A DNA stretch of 64,000 nt from positions 11,157,227 through 11,221,226 of the forward strand of contig NC_088647.1 of NCBI RefSeq assembly GCF_964019385.1, in the 5' to 3' direction. Below, piece by piece: positions 11,126 to 22,490 of this stretch. This stretch comes from Sycon ciliatum. Lineage: Eukaryota > Porifera > Calcarea > Leucosolenida > Sycettidae. The position numbers and the translations under genes were made by a program. The notes beneath the pieces were generated by a model. The model was not told where the DNA came from, did no database searches, and saw only the letters and a program-made list of their open reading frames with translations. Within the stretch, counting starts at the first letter, position 1. Each line of letters begins with the position of its first letter.

Positions 11126-14100
11126 CAGCCCTGGGCGAGTTGTTTATTGAAATGTGGCATTTTTTCTTGGTGCACTTCCCTATGTCCAGCTATCCAACAA
11201 GATCAGGGTGGCGATGGTCAGTTCTTGAGCTTCGAACGGGCAGAAAGGTGAGAAATTGTGGCTTTTTGACCATTTATGTCCACGTGTCACTTTCAACGTA
11301 CCTCTCTATAACAAGACCCAGCTGCAATATGAGTGACTGCTTTGATTTGATTTTTGGTTTGCTTGTAGGCCGCTGGCACCCGCATTCAGTGACGCTGAAC
11401 ATTTGGCACTGCTGCGAATAGTTTAGTCGCAAAGTGAAGAATCACGGGCAAAAAGGCCCAAAACTTCGAGATAGGTTCTGTTCAGCTTTGAGCAACCCTG
11501 GGCGAGTTGTTTATTGAAATGTGGCATATTTTCTTGAACCACATACCTATGTCCAGCTATACAACAAGATCAGGGTGGCGATTGTCAGTTCTTGAGCTTC
11601 GAACGGGCAGAAAGGTGAGAAATTGTCGCTTTTTGACCATTTGTGTCCACGTGTCACTTTCAACGTACCTCTCTATAACAAGACCCAGCTGCAATATGAG
11701 TGACCGCTTTTATTTGATTTTTGGTTTGCTTGTAGGCCGCTGGCACCCACATTCAGTGACGCTGTACATTTGGCACTGCTGCGAATAGTTTAGTCGCAAA
11801 GTGAAGAATCACGGGCAAAAAGGCCCAAAACTTCGAGATAGGTTCTGTTCAGCTTTGAGCAGCCCTGGGCGAGTTGCTTATTGAAATGTGGCATTTTTTC
11901 TTGGTGCACTTCTCTATGTCCAGCTATACAACAAGATCATGGTGGCGATGGTCAGTTCTTGAGCTTCGAACGGGCAGAAAGGTGAGAAATTGTCGCTTTT
12001 TGACCATTTGTGTCCACGCGTCACTTTCAACGTACCTCTCTATAACAAGACCCATCTGCAATATGAGTGACCGCTTTGATTTGATTTTTGGTTTGGTTGT
12101 AGGCCGCTGGCACCCGCATTCAATGATGCTGGACATTTGGCACTGCTGCGAATAGTTTAGTCGCAAAGTGAAGAATCACGGGCAAAAAGGCCCAAAACTT
12201 CGAGATAGGTTCTGTTCCGCTTTAAGCAGCCCTGGGCGAGTTGTTTATTGAAATGTGACATTTTTTCCTGGTGCACTTCCCTATGTCCAGCTATCCAACA
12301 AGATCAGGGTGGCGATGGTCAGTTCTTGAGCTTCGAACGGGCAGAAAGGTGAGAAATTGTCGCTTTTTGACCATTTGTGTCCACGTGTCACTTTCAACGT
12401 ACCTCTCTATAACAAGACCCAGCTGCAATATGAGTGACCGATTTGATTTGATTTTTGGTTTGCTTGTAGGCCGCTGGCACCCGCATTCAATGATGCTGAA
12501 CATTTGGCACTGCTGCAAATAGTTTAGTCGCAAAGTGAAGAATCACTGGCAAAAAGGCCCAAAACTTCGAGATAGGTTCTGTTCAGCTTTAAGCAGCCCT
12601 GGGCGAGTTGTTTATTGAAATGTGGAATTTTTTCTTGGTGCACTTCCCTATGTCCAGCTATCCAACAAGATCAGGGTGGCGATGGTCAGTTCTTGAGCTT
12701 CGAACGGGCAGAAAGGTGAGAAATTGTGGCTTTTTGACCATTTATGTCCACGTGTCACTTTCAACGTACCTCTCTATAACAAGACCCAGCTGCAATATGA
12801 GTGACTGCTTTGATTTGATTTTTGGTTTGCTTGTAGGCCGCTGGCACCCGCATTCAGTGACGCTGAACATTTGGCACTGCTGCGAATAGTTTAGTCGCAA
12901 AGTGAAGAATCACGGGCAAAAAGGCCCAAAACTTCGAAATAGGTTCTGTTCAGCTTTGAGCAACCCTGGGCGAGTTGTTTATTGAAATGTGGCATATTTT
13001 CTTGAACAACATACCTATGTCCAGCTATACAACAAGATCAGGGTGGCGATTGTAAGTTCTTGAGCTTCGAACGGGCAGAAAGGGGAGAAATTGTGGCTTT
13101 TTGACCATTTGTGTCCACGTGTCACTTTCAACGTACCTCTCTATAACAAGACCCAGCTGCAATATGAGTGACCGTTTTTATTTGATTTTTGGTTTGCTTG
13201 TAGGCCGCTGGCACCCACATTCAGTGACGCTGTACATTTGGCACTGCTGCGAATAGTTTAGTCGCAAAGTGAAGAATCACGGGCAAAAAGGCCCAAAACT
13301 TCGAGATAGGTTCTGTTCAGCTTTGAGCAGCCCTGGGCGAGTTGTTTATTGAAATGTGGCATTTTTTCTTGGTGCACTTCTCTATGTCCAGCTATCCAAC
13401 AAGATCAGGGTGGCGATGGTCAGTTCTTGAGCTTCGAACGGGCAGAAAGGTGAGAAATTGTCGCTTTTTGACCATTTGTGTCCACGTGTCACTTTCAACG
13501 TATCTCTCTATAACAAGACCCATCTGCAATATGAGTGACCGCTTTGATTTGATTTTTGGTTTGGTTGTAGGCCGCTGGCACCCGCATTCAATGATGCTGG
13601 ACATTTGGCACTGCTGCGAATAGTTTAGTCGCAAAGTGAAGAATCACGGGCTAAAAGGCCCAAAACTTCGAGATAGGTTCTGTTCCGCTTTAAGCAGCCC
13701 TGGGCGAGTTGTTTATTGAAATGTGGCATTTTTTCTTGGTGCACTTCCCTATGTCCAGCTATCCAACAAGATCAGGGTGGCGATGGTCAGTTCTTGAGCT
13801 TCGAACGGGCAGAAAGGTGAGAAATTGTCGCTTTTTGACCATTTGTGTCCACGTGTCACTTTCAACGTACCTCTCTATAACAAGACCCAGCTGCAATATG
13901 AGTGACCGATTTGATTTGATTTTTGGTTTGCTTGTAGGCCGCTGGCACCCGCATTCAATGATGCTGAACATTTGGCACTGCTGCAAATAGTTTAGTCGCA
14001 AAGTGAAGAATCACGGGCAAAAAGGCCCAAAACTTCGAGATAGGTTCTGTTCAGCTTTAAGCAGCCCTGGGCGAGTTGTTTATTGAAATGTGGCATTTTT

Positions 14101-15880
14101 TCTTGGTGCACTTCCCTATGTCCAGCTATCCAACAAGATCAGGGTGGCGATGGTCAGTTCTTGAGCTTCGAACGGGCAGAAAGGTGAGAAATTGTGGCTT
14201 TTTGACCATGTATGTCCACGTGTCACTTTCAACGTACCTCTCTATAACAAGACCCAGCTGCAATATGAGTGACTGCTTTGATTTGATTTTTGGTTTGCTT
14301 GTAGGCCGCTGGCACCCGCATTCAGTGACGCTGAACATTTGGCACTGCTGCGAATAGTTTAGTCGCAAAGTGAAGAATCACGGGCAAAAAGGCCCAAAAC
14401 TTCGAGATAGGTTCTGTTCAGCTTTGAGCAACCCTGGGCGAGTTGTTTATTGAAATGTGGCATATTTTCTTGAACAACATACCTATGTCCAGCTATACAA
14501 CAAGATCAGGGTGGCGATTGTCAGTTCTTGAGCTTCGAACGGGCAGAAAGGTGAGAAATTGTCGCTTTTTGACCATTTGTGTCCACGTGTCACTTTCAAC
14601 GTACCTCTCTATAACAAGACCCAGCTGCAATATGAGTGACCGCTTTTATTTGATTTTTGGTTTGCTTGTAGGCCGCTGGCACCCACATTCAGTGACGCTG
14701 TACATTTGGCACTGCTGCGAATAGTTTAGTCGCAAAGTGAAGAATCACGGGCAAAAAGGCCCAAAACTTCGAGATAGATTCTGTTCAGCTTTGAGCAGCC
14801 CTGGGCGAGTTGTTTATTGAAATGTGGCATTTTTTCTTGGTGCACTTCTCTATGTCCAGCTATACAACAAGATCAGGGTGGCGATGGTCAGTTCTTGAGC
14901 TTCGAACGGGCAGAAAGGTGAGAAATTGTCGCTTTTTGACCATTTGTGTCCACGTGTCACTTTCAACGTACCTCTCTATAACAAGACCCATCTGCAATAT
15001 GAGTGACCGCTTTGATTTGATTTTTGGTTTGGTTGTAGGCCGCTGGCACCCGCATTCAATGATGCTGGACATTTGGCACTGCTGCGAATAGTTTAGTCGC
15101 AAAGTGAAGAATCACGGGCAAAAAGGCCCAAAACTTCGAGATAGGTTCTGTTCCGCTTTAAGCAGCCCTGGGCGAGTTGTTTATTGAAATGTGGCATTTT
15201 TTCTTGGTGCACTTCCCTATGTCCAGCTATCCAACAAGATCAGGGTGGCGATGGTCAGTTCTTGAGCTTCGAACGGGCAGAAAGGTGAGAAATTGTCGCT
15301 TTTTGACCATTTGTGTCCACGTGTCACTTTCAACGTACCTCTCTATAACAAGACCCAGCTGCAATATGAGTGACCGATTTGATTTGATTTTTGGTTTGCT
15401 TGTAGGCCGCTGGCACCCGCATTCAATGATGCTGAACATTTGGCACTGCTGCAAATAGTTTAGTCGCAAAGTGAAGAATCACGGGCAAAAAGGCCCAAAA
15501 CTTCGAGATAGGTTCTGTTCAGCTTTAAGCAGCCCTGGGCGAGTTGTTTATTGAAATGTGGCATTTTGTCTTGGTGCACTTCCCTATGTCCAGCTATCCA
15601 ACAAGATCAGGGTGGCGATGGTCAGTTCTTGAGCTTCGAACGGGCAGAAAGGTGAGAAATTGTGGCTTTTTGACCATTTATGTCCACGTGTCACTTTCAA
15701 CGTACCTCTCTATAACAAGACCCAGCTGCAATATGAGTGACCGCTTTGATTTGATTTTTGGTTTGCTTGTAGGCCGCTGGCACCCGCATTCAGTGACGCT
15801 GAACATTTGGCACTGCTGCGAATAGTTTAGTCGCAAAGTGAAGAATCACGGGCAAAAAGGCCCAAAACTTCGAGATAGGT
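11126..15880 (+). repeat. Four-monomer higher-order repeat (1468 bp), about 3.25 copies
   Basis: Four monomer subtypes alternate with a strict 1468-bp period. The subtype with GAGTGACTGCTTTG occurs near 11333, 12801 and 14269. The subtype with TTCTTGAACCACATACC or TTCTTGAACAACATACC occurs near 11532, 13000 and 14468. The subtype with GACCCATCTGCAATATG occurs near 12048, 13516 and 14985. The subtype with TGCTGCAAATAG occurs near 12512, 13980 and 15448. This is the clearest regular higher-order block in the window. Its ends are approximate. Confidence 0.88.
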
Positions 15881-16290
15881 TCTGTTCAGCTTTGAGCAGT
15901 CCTGGGCGAGTTGTTTATTGAAATGTGGCATTTTTTCTTGGTGCACTTCCCTATGTCCAGCTAAACAACAAGATCAGGGTGGCGATGGTCAGTTCTTGAG
16001 CTTCGAACGGGCAGAAAGGTGAGAAATTGTCGCTTTTTGACCATTTGTGTCCACGTGTCACTTTCAACGTACCTCTCTATAACAAGACCCAGCTGCAATA
16101 TGAGTGACCGCTTTGATTTGATTTTTGGTTTGCTTGTAGGCCGCTGGCACCCGCATTCCGTGACGCTGAACATTTGGCACTGCTACGAATAGTTTAGTCG
16201 CAAAGTGAAGAATCACGGGCAAAAGGCCCAAAACTTCGAGATAGGTTCTGTTCAGCTTTGAGCAGCCCTGGGCGAGTTGTTTATTGAAAT

Positions 16291-16461
16291 TTGTATTTTG
16301 TATTTTGTATTTATATCATTATCTCATGGCACATCATGATGACGGCCAATAAAACTGAGACAAGGGTGAAAGCCAAACACAGCAGTAAAACAGATAAAAG
16401 AATACAAATAAGAGGCAAAGAAGGCAAAGGAGGAGACAAACCAGCAGGATATACATGAAAC
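16291..16461 (-). other. LINE 3' untranslated region and simple-repeat tail
   Basis: This stretch lies between the RT stop codon and the satellite. On the element strand it ends in repeated ATACAAA units, next to the GAAAT target duplication. It contains no further gene. Confidence 0.75.
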
Positions 16462-17504
16462 CTAGAATTGAGCAGAGATTTTAGCAACAAAATTATCCAT
16501 CGACGTGCTGGTCTTGGCCTGCGTTGGTAATGTTGCCCAAAACACATAGCCAGCAAAGATCGGGGATCTAGTGAATAGGGTGGAGGCAGCGCGTGGGAGA
16601 CTGAGTGAGTTCCGGGTGTTCCGTGTTTCGGAGAACCAATTATAAGCCTGCATATGCAAGGGTATTTTATTTAGTAATATTTTATGTATGAGAACACAGA
16701 GGTGGTACTTATGTCGAGTGGAAAGGGGACTGATCTTGGCAATTTCGTAAAGACTAGCGGAGGGAAAGCGACGATCTTTGCTAAATAAGATTTTAAGGAG
16801 CATGCGGTTATGGGTTTCTAGCTTGTTCAATACAGTAGTAGTTATGCCACACCAAGCAGTATCACAGTAGTCAAGTAAGGGCAATATATAGCAACGATAA
16901 AACAAGCGTTTGCAAGAAAGAGGAAGATGTCTACAGTGGGCTTGAAGAGCCCCAAGGATGGAGCTTGTGCGCTTGCAGACATACTGCACATGGGGTGACC
17001 ACGACAATTTAGAGTCAATAATAACGCCAAGATGCTTATGCTCTTCAACAATGCGAATAGCAACACTTGAAGAAGGAAAACAAAGTGGCAGGGAAGGGGG
17101 AGAAGGGGAAATGTACATAGCTGCCGTTTTATCAACGTTTGGCTGCAACTTCCAATCATGCATCCAGGTTATAACTTTCCCAATGCTATCTTGCATGGCT
17201 TCGTGCAGGCGTATAGGGCAAGCATTGGAGCAAAGCAGAGCTGTGTCGTCAGCGAAAAGGCTGACACCAGGGGCAGTATCGGGGAGGTCATTAATATACA
17301 GGAGAAATAGCAGTGGCCCAAGGATTGAACCCTGGGGGACTCCAGAAGTAACGGGTAAAGGCTCCGATAACACAGTTGAGAGACGTACAAGCTGATGTCG
17401 GTTAGAGAGATACGATGAGAGCCAGCCGATAGCCTTGCCATCAATGCGATATACTGTTCGCAGCTTAGCTAAGAGACCCCTGTGCCAAACAGTGTCGAAG
17501 GCAA
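16291..17504 (-). mobile_element. 5'-truncated non-LTR retrotransposon (LINE) insertion, 1214 bp
   Basis: A monomer is broken after GTTTATTGAAAT and resumes at GAAATGTGGCATTTT, so GAAAT is duplicated (16286-16290 and 17505-17509). The element lies on the minus strand. Its 5' end is truncated inside the reverse-transcriptase domain at motif A, and its 3' end (left) carries a short simple-repeat tail made of TTTTGTA units on the plus strand, about three copies. Truncation at the 5' end, a short target duplication and a repeated tail are the hallmarks of target-primed reverse transcription. The RT resembles the CR1/Jockey group broadly. I cannot assign the clade more finely. Confidence 0.92.
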
Positions 17505-17505
17505 G
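16462..17505 (-). pseudogene. Reverse transcriptase C-terminal fragment of a LINE ORF2 protein
   Basis: The frame is open from the truncation point (about 17505) to a stop at 16462, roughly 347 codons with no internal stop or frameshift. Read from its N-terminal side it shows the RT catalytic motif A (AFDTVWHRGLL), then motif B (SGVPQGSILGPLLF), motif C with the catalytic aspartates (LFADDTALL), a motif D-like stretch (WMHDWKLQPNVDKT) and HLGVIID. About 200 residues of thumb and C-terminal region follow. The endonuclease domain and the RT fingers are missing because of the 5' truncation, so the fragment cannot make a working enzyme. No promoter is present, and the first methionine in the frame (17373) lies downstream of motif A. 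The unbroken frame suggests a recent insertion. Confidence 0.9.
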
Positions 17506-18909
17506 AAATGTGGCATTTTTTCTTGGTGCACATCCCTATGTCCAGCTATACAACAAGATCAGGGTGGCGATGGTCAGTTCTTGAGCTTCGAACGGGCAGA
17601 AAGGTGAGAAATTGTTGCTTTTTGACCATTTGTGAACACAAGTCACTTTCAACGTACCTCTCTATAACAAGACCCAGCTGCAATATGAGTGACCGCTTTG
17701 ATTTGATTTTTGGTTTGCTTGTAGGCCGCTGGCACCCGCATTCAGTGACGCTAAACATTTGGCACTGCTACGAATTGTTTAGTCGCAAAGTGAAGAATCA
17801 CGGGCAAAAGGCCCAAAACTTCGAGATAGGTTCTGTTCAGCTTTGAGCAACCCTGGGCGAGTTGTTTATTGAAATGTGGCATATTTTCTTGGTCCACATC
17901 CCTATGTCCAGCTATCCAACAAGATCAGGGTGGCGATGGTCAGTTCTTGAGCTTCGAATGGGCAGAAAGGTGAGAAATTGTCGCTTTTTGACCATTTGTG
18001 TCCACGTGTCACTTTCAACATACTTCTCTATAACAAGACCCAGCTGCAATATGAGTGACCGCTTTGATTTGATTTTTGGTTTGCTTGTAGGCCGCTGGCC
18101 CCCGCATTTACTGAAACGGAACATTTGGCACTGCTGCGAATAGTTTAGTCGCAAAGTGAAGAATCACGGGCAAAAAGGCCCAAAACTTCGAGATAGGTTC
18201 TGTTCAGCTTTGAGCAGCCCTGGGCGAGTTGTTTATTGAAATGTGGCATTTTTTCTTGGTGCACTTCCCTATGTCCAGCTATACAAGAAGATCAGGGTGG
18301 CGATGGTCAGTTCTTGAGCTTCGAACGGGCAGAAAGATGAGAAATTGTGGCTTTTTGACCATTTGTGTCCACATGTCACTTTCTACGTACCTCTCTATAA
18401 CAAGACCCAGCTGCAATATGAGTGAACGCTTTGATTTGATTTTTGGTTTGCGTGTAGGCCGCTGGCACCCGCATTCACTGACGCTGAACATTTGGCACTG
18501 CTACGAATAGTTTAGTCGCAAAGTGAAGAATCACGGGCAAAAGGCCCAAAACTTCGAGATAGGTTCTGTTCAGCTTTGAGCAACCCTGGGCGAGTTGTTT
18601 ATTGAAATGTGGCATATTTTTTTGGTACAGTTCCCTATGTCCAGCTATACAACAAGATCAAGGTGGCGATGGTCAGTTCTTGAGCTTCGAACGGGCAGAA
18701 AGGTGAGAAATTGTCGCTTTTTGACCATTTGTGTCCACGTGTCACTTTCAACATACTTCTCTATAACAAGACCCAGCTGCAATATGAGTGACCGCTTTGA
18801 TTTGATTTTTGGTTTGCTTGTAGGCCGCTGGCACCCGCATTCAGTGACGCTGAACATTTGGCACTGCTACGAATAGTTTAGTCGCAAAGTGAAGAATCAC
18901 GGGCAAAAG

Positions 18910-19011
18910 GCCCAAAACTTCGAGATAGGTTCTGTTCAGCTTTGAGCAAAACAGTAACAACTCGCCCAGGGCTGCTCAAAGCTGAACAGAACCTATCTCG
19001 AAGTTTTGGGC
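18910..19011. repeat. Fold-back inversion inside the satellite: 39-bp perfect inverted repeat
   Basis: The monomer segment at 18910-18948 (GCCCAAAACTTCGAG to TTTGAGCA) reappears as its exact reverse complement at 18973-19011, with a 24-bp spacer. The inverted material, 18956-19011, is 56 bp of ordinary monomer sequence in the opposite orientation. Forward satellite then resumes at CTTTTTGACC, so about two thirds of one monomer has been skipped. This is the only inversion in an otherwise uniformly oriented array. Confidence 0.95.
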
Positions 19012-19621
19012 TTTTTGACCATTTGTGTCCACGTGTCACTTTCAACGTACCTCTCTATAACAAGACCCAGCTGCAATATGAGTGACCGCTTTGATTTTAT
19101 TTTTGGTTTGCTTGTAGGCCGCTGGCACCCGCATTCCGTGACGCTGAATATTTGGCACTGCTACGAATAGTTTAGTCGCAAAGTGAAGAATCACGGGCAA
19201 AAGGCCCAAAACTTCGAGATAGGTTCTGTTCAGCTTTGAGCAGCCCTGGGCGAGTTGTTTATTGAAATGTGGCATTTTTTCTTGGTGCACATCCCTATGT
19301 CCAGCTATACAACAAAATCAGGTTGGCGATGGTCAGTTCTTGAGCTTCGAACGGGCAGAAAGGTGAGAAATTGTGGCTTTTTGACCATTTGTGTCCACGT
19401 GTCACTTTCAACGTACCTCTCTATAACAAGACCCAGCTGCAATATGAGTGACCGCTTTGATTTGATTTTTGGTTTGGTTGTAGGCCGCTGGCACCCGCAT
19501 TCAGTGATGCTGAACATTTGGCACTGCTGCGAATAGTTTAGTCGCAAAGTGAAGAATCACGGGCAAAAAGGCCCAAAACTTCGAGATAGGTTCTGTTCAG
19601 CTTTGAGCAGCCCTGGGCGAG

Positions 19622-22490
19622 TTGTTTATTGAAATGTGGCATTTTTTCTTGGTGCACATCCCTATGTCCAGCTATACAACAAGATCAGGGTGCCGATGGT
19701 CAGTTCTTGAGCTTCGAACGGGCAGAAAGGTGAGAAATTGTTGCTTTTTGACCATTTGTGAACACAAGTCACTTTCAATGTACCTCTCTATCACAAGACC
19801 CAGCTGCAATATGAGTGACCGCTTTGATTTGATTTTTGGTTTGCTTGTAGGCCGCTGGCACCCGCATTTACTGACACGGAACATTTGGCACTGCTGCGAA
19901 TAGTTTAGTCGCAAAGTGAAGAATCACGGGCAAAAAGGCCCAAAACTTCGAGATAGGTTCTGTTCAGCTTTGAGCAGCCCTGGGCGAGTTGTTTATTGAA
20001 ATGTGGCATTTTTTTCTTGGTGCACTTCCCTATGTCTAGCTATACAACAAGATCAGGGTGGCGATGGTCAGTTCTTGAGCTTCGAACGGGCAGAAAGGTG
20101 AGGAATTGTCGCTTTTTGACCATTTGTGTCCGCAAGTCACTTTCAACATACTTCTCTATAACAAGACCCAGCTGCAATATGAGTGACCGCTTTGGTTTTT
20201 ATTTTTGGTTTGCTTGTAGGCCGCTGGCACCCGCATTCAGTGACGCTGAACATTTGGCACTGCTGCGAATAGTTTAGTCGCAAAGTGAAGAATCACGGGC
20301 AAAAAGGCCCAAAACTTCGAGATAGGTTCTGTTCAGCTTTGAGCAGCCCTGGGCGAGTTGTTTATTGAAATGTGGCATTTTTCTTGGTGCACTTCCCTAT
20401 GTCCAGCTATACAACAAGATCAGGGTGGCGATGGTCAGTTCTTGAGCTTCGAACGGGCAGAAAGGTGAGAAATTGTCGCTTTTTGACCATTTGTGTCCAC
20501 GTGTCACTTTCAACGTACCTCTCTATAACAAGACCCAGCTGCAATATGAGTGACCGCTTTGATTTGATTTTTGGTTTGGTTGTAGGCCGCTGGCACCCGC
20601 ATTCAGTGATGCTGAACATTTGGCACTGCTGCGAATAGTTTAGTCGCAAAGTGAAGAATCACGGGCAAAAAGGCCCAAAACTTCGAGATAGGTTCTGTTC
20701 AGCTTTGAGCAGCCCTGGGCGAGTTGTTTATTGAAATGTGGCATTTTTTCTTGGTAAACTTCCCTATGTCCAGAAATACAACAAGATCAGGGTGGCGATG
20801 GTCAGTTCTTGAGCTTCGAACGGGCAGAAAGGTGAGAAATTGTCGCTTTTTGACCATTTGTGTCCACGTGTCACTTTCAACGTACCTCTCTATAACAAGT
20901 CCCAGCTGCAATATGAGTGACCGCTTTTATTTGATTTTTGGTTTGCTTGTAGGCCGCTGGCACCCGCATTCAGTGACGCTGAACATTTGGCACTGCTACG
21001 AATAGTTTAGTCGCAAAGTGAAGAATCACGGGCAAAAAGGCCCAAAACTTCGAGATAGGTTCTGTTCAGCTTTGAGCAGCCCTGGGCGAGTTGTTTATTG
21101 AAATGTGGCATTTTTTCTTTGTGCACATCCCTATGTCCAGCTATACAACAAGATCAGGTTGCCGATGGTCAGTTCTTGAGCTTCGAACGGGCAGAAAGGT
21201 GAGAAATTGTCGCTTTTTGACCATTTGTGAACACAAGTCACTTTCAACGTACCTCTCTATCACAAGACCCAGCTGCAATATGAGTGACCGCTTTGATTTG
21301 ATTTTTGGTTTGCTTGTAGGCCGCTGGCACCCGCATTTACTGACATGGAACATTTGGCACTCCTGCGAATAGTTTAGTCGCAAAGTGAAGAATCACGGGC
21401 AAAAAGGCCCAAAACTTCGAGATAGGTTCTGTTCAGCTTTGAGCAGCCCTGGGCGAGTTTTTTATTGAAATGTGGCATTTTTTCTTGGTGCACTTCCCTA
21501 TGTCTAGCTATACAACAAGATCAGGGTGGCGATGGTCAGTTCTTGAGCTTCGAACGGGCAGAAAGGTGAGAAATTGTCGCTTTTTGACCATTTGTGTCCA
21601 CAAGTCACTTTCAACATACTTCTCTATAACAAGACCCAGCTGCAATATGAGTGACCGCTTTGATTTTATTTTTGGTTTGCTTGTAGGACGCTGGCACCCG
21701 CATTCAGTGACGCTGAACATTTGGCACTGCTGCGAATAGTTTAGTCGCAAAGTGAAGAATCACGGGCAAAAAGGCCCAAAACTTCGAGATAGGTTCTGTT
21801 CAGCTTTGAGCAGCCCTGGGCGAGTTGTTTATTGAAATGTGGCATTTTTCTTGGTGCATTTCCCTATGTCCAGCTATACAACAAGATCAGGGTGGCGATG
21901 GTCAGTTCTTGAGCTTCGAACGGGCAGAAAGGTGAGAAATTGTCGCTTTTTGACCATTTGTGTCCACGTGTCACTTTCAACGTACCTCTCTATAACAAGA
22001 CCCAGCTGCAATTTGAGTGACCGCTTTGATTTGATTTTTGGTTTGCTTGTAGGCCGCTGGCAGCCGCATTCAGTGACGCTGAACAATTGGCACTGCTGCG
22101 AATAGTTTAGTCGCAAAGTGAAGAATCACGGGCAAAAAGGCCCAAAACTTCGAGATAGGTTCTGTTCAGCTTTGAGCAGCCCTGGGCGAGTTGTTTATTG
22201 AAATGTGGCATTTTTTCTTGGTAAACTTCCCTATGTCCAGAAATACAACAAGATCAGGGTGGCGATGGTCAGTTCTTGAGCTTCGAACGGGCAGAAAGGT
22301 GAGAAATTGTCGCTTTTTGACCATTTGTGTCCACGTGTCACTTTCAACGTACCTCTCTATAACAAGACCCAGCTGCAATATGAGTGACCGCTTTGATTTG
22401 ATTTTTGGTTTGGTTGTAGGCCGCTGGCACCCGCATTCAATGATGCTGGACATTTGGCACTGCTGCGAATAGTTTAGTCGCAAAGTGAAG
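19622..22490 (+). repeat. Four-monomer higher-order repeat (~1467-1469 bp), two copies
   Basis: The subtype order GAACACAAGTCAC, then CACAAGTCAC with TTCAACATACTTCTC, then a monomer with a shortened T-run (GGCATTTTTCTTGG), then GGTAAACTTCCC with AGAAATACAAC occurs from about 19622. It repeats from about 21091. Both first monomers share the rare TCTATCACAAGACCC and GGTTGCC or GGGTGCC variants. Ends are approximate. Confidence 0.82.

Larger units (their letters stand above)
1586..16290 (+). repeat. 367-bp satellite array, block 2 (~40 monomers)
   Basis: This is uninterrupted head-to-tail satellite in one orientation. Spacing between equivalent points is 367 bp, or 366 where the run in GGGCAAAAAGGCCC has lost an A. 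Monomers fall into subtypes marked by linked substitutions, for example GAACACAAGTCAC with ATTTACTGACATGG, or GCTACGAATAG with the shortened A-run and GAGCAACCC. Subtypes recur in fixed order, giving higher-order units of 4 monomers (8.6-11.1 kb and 11.1-15.9 kb) and a 6-monomer spacing at 4.2-6.4 kb. I see no gene in the block. The short frames repeated in every monomer are by-products of the repeat. Confidence 0.97.
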
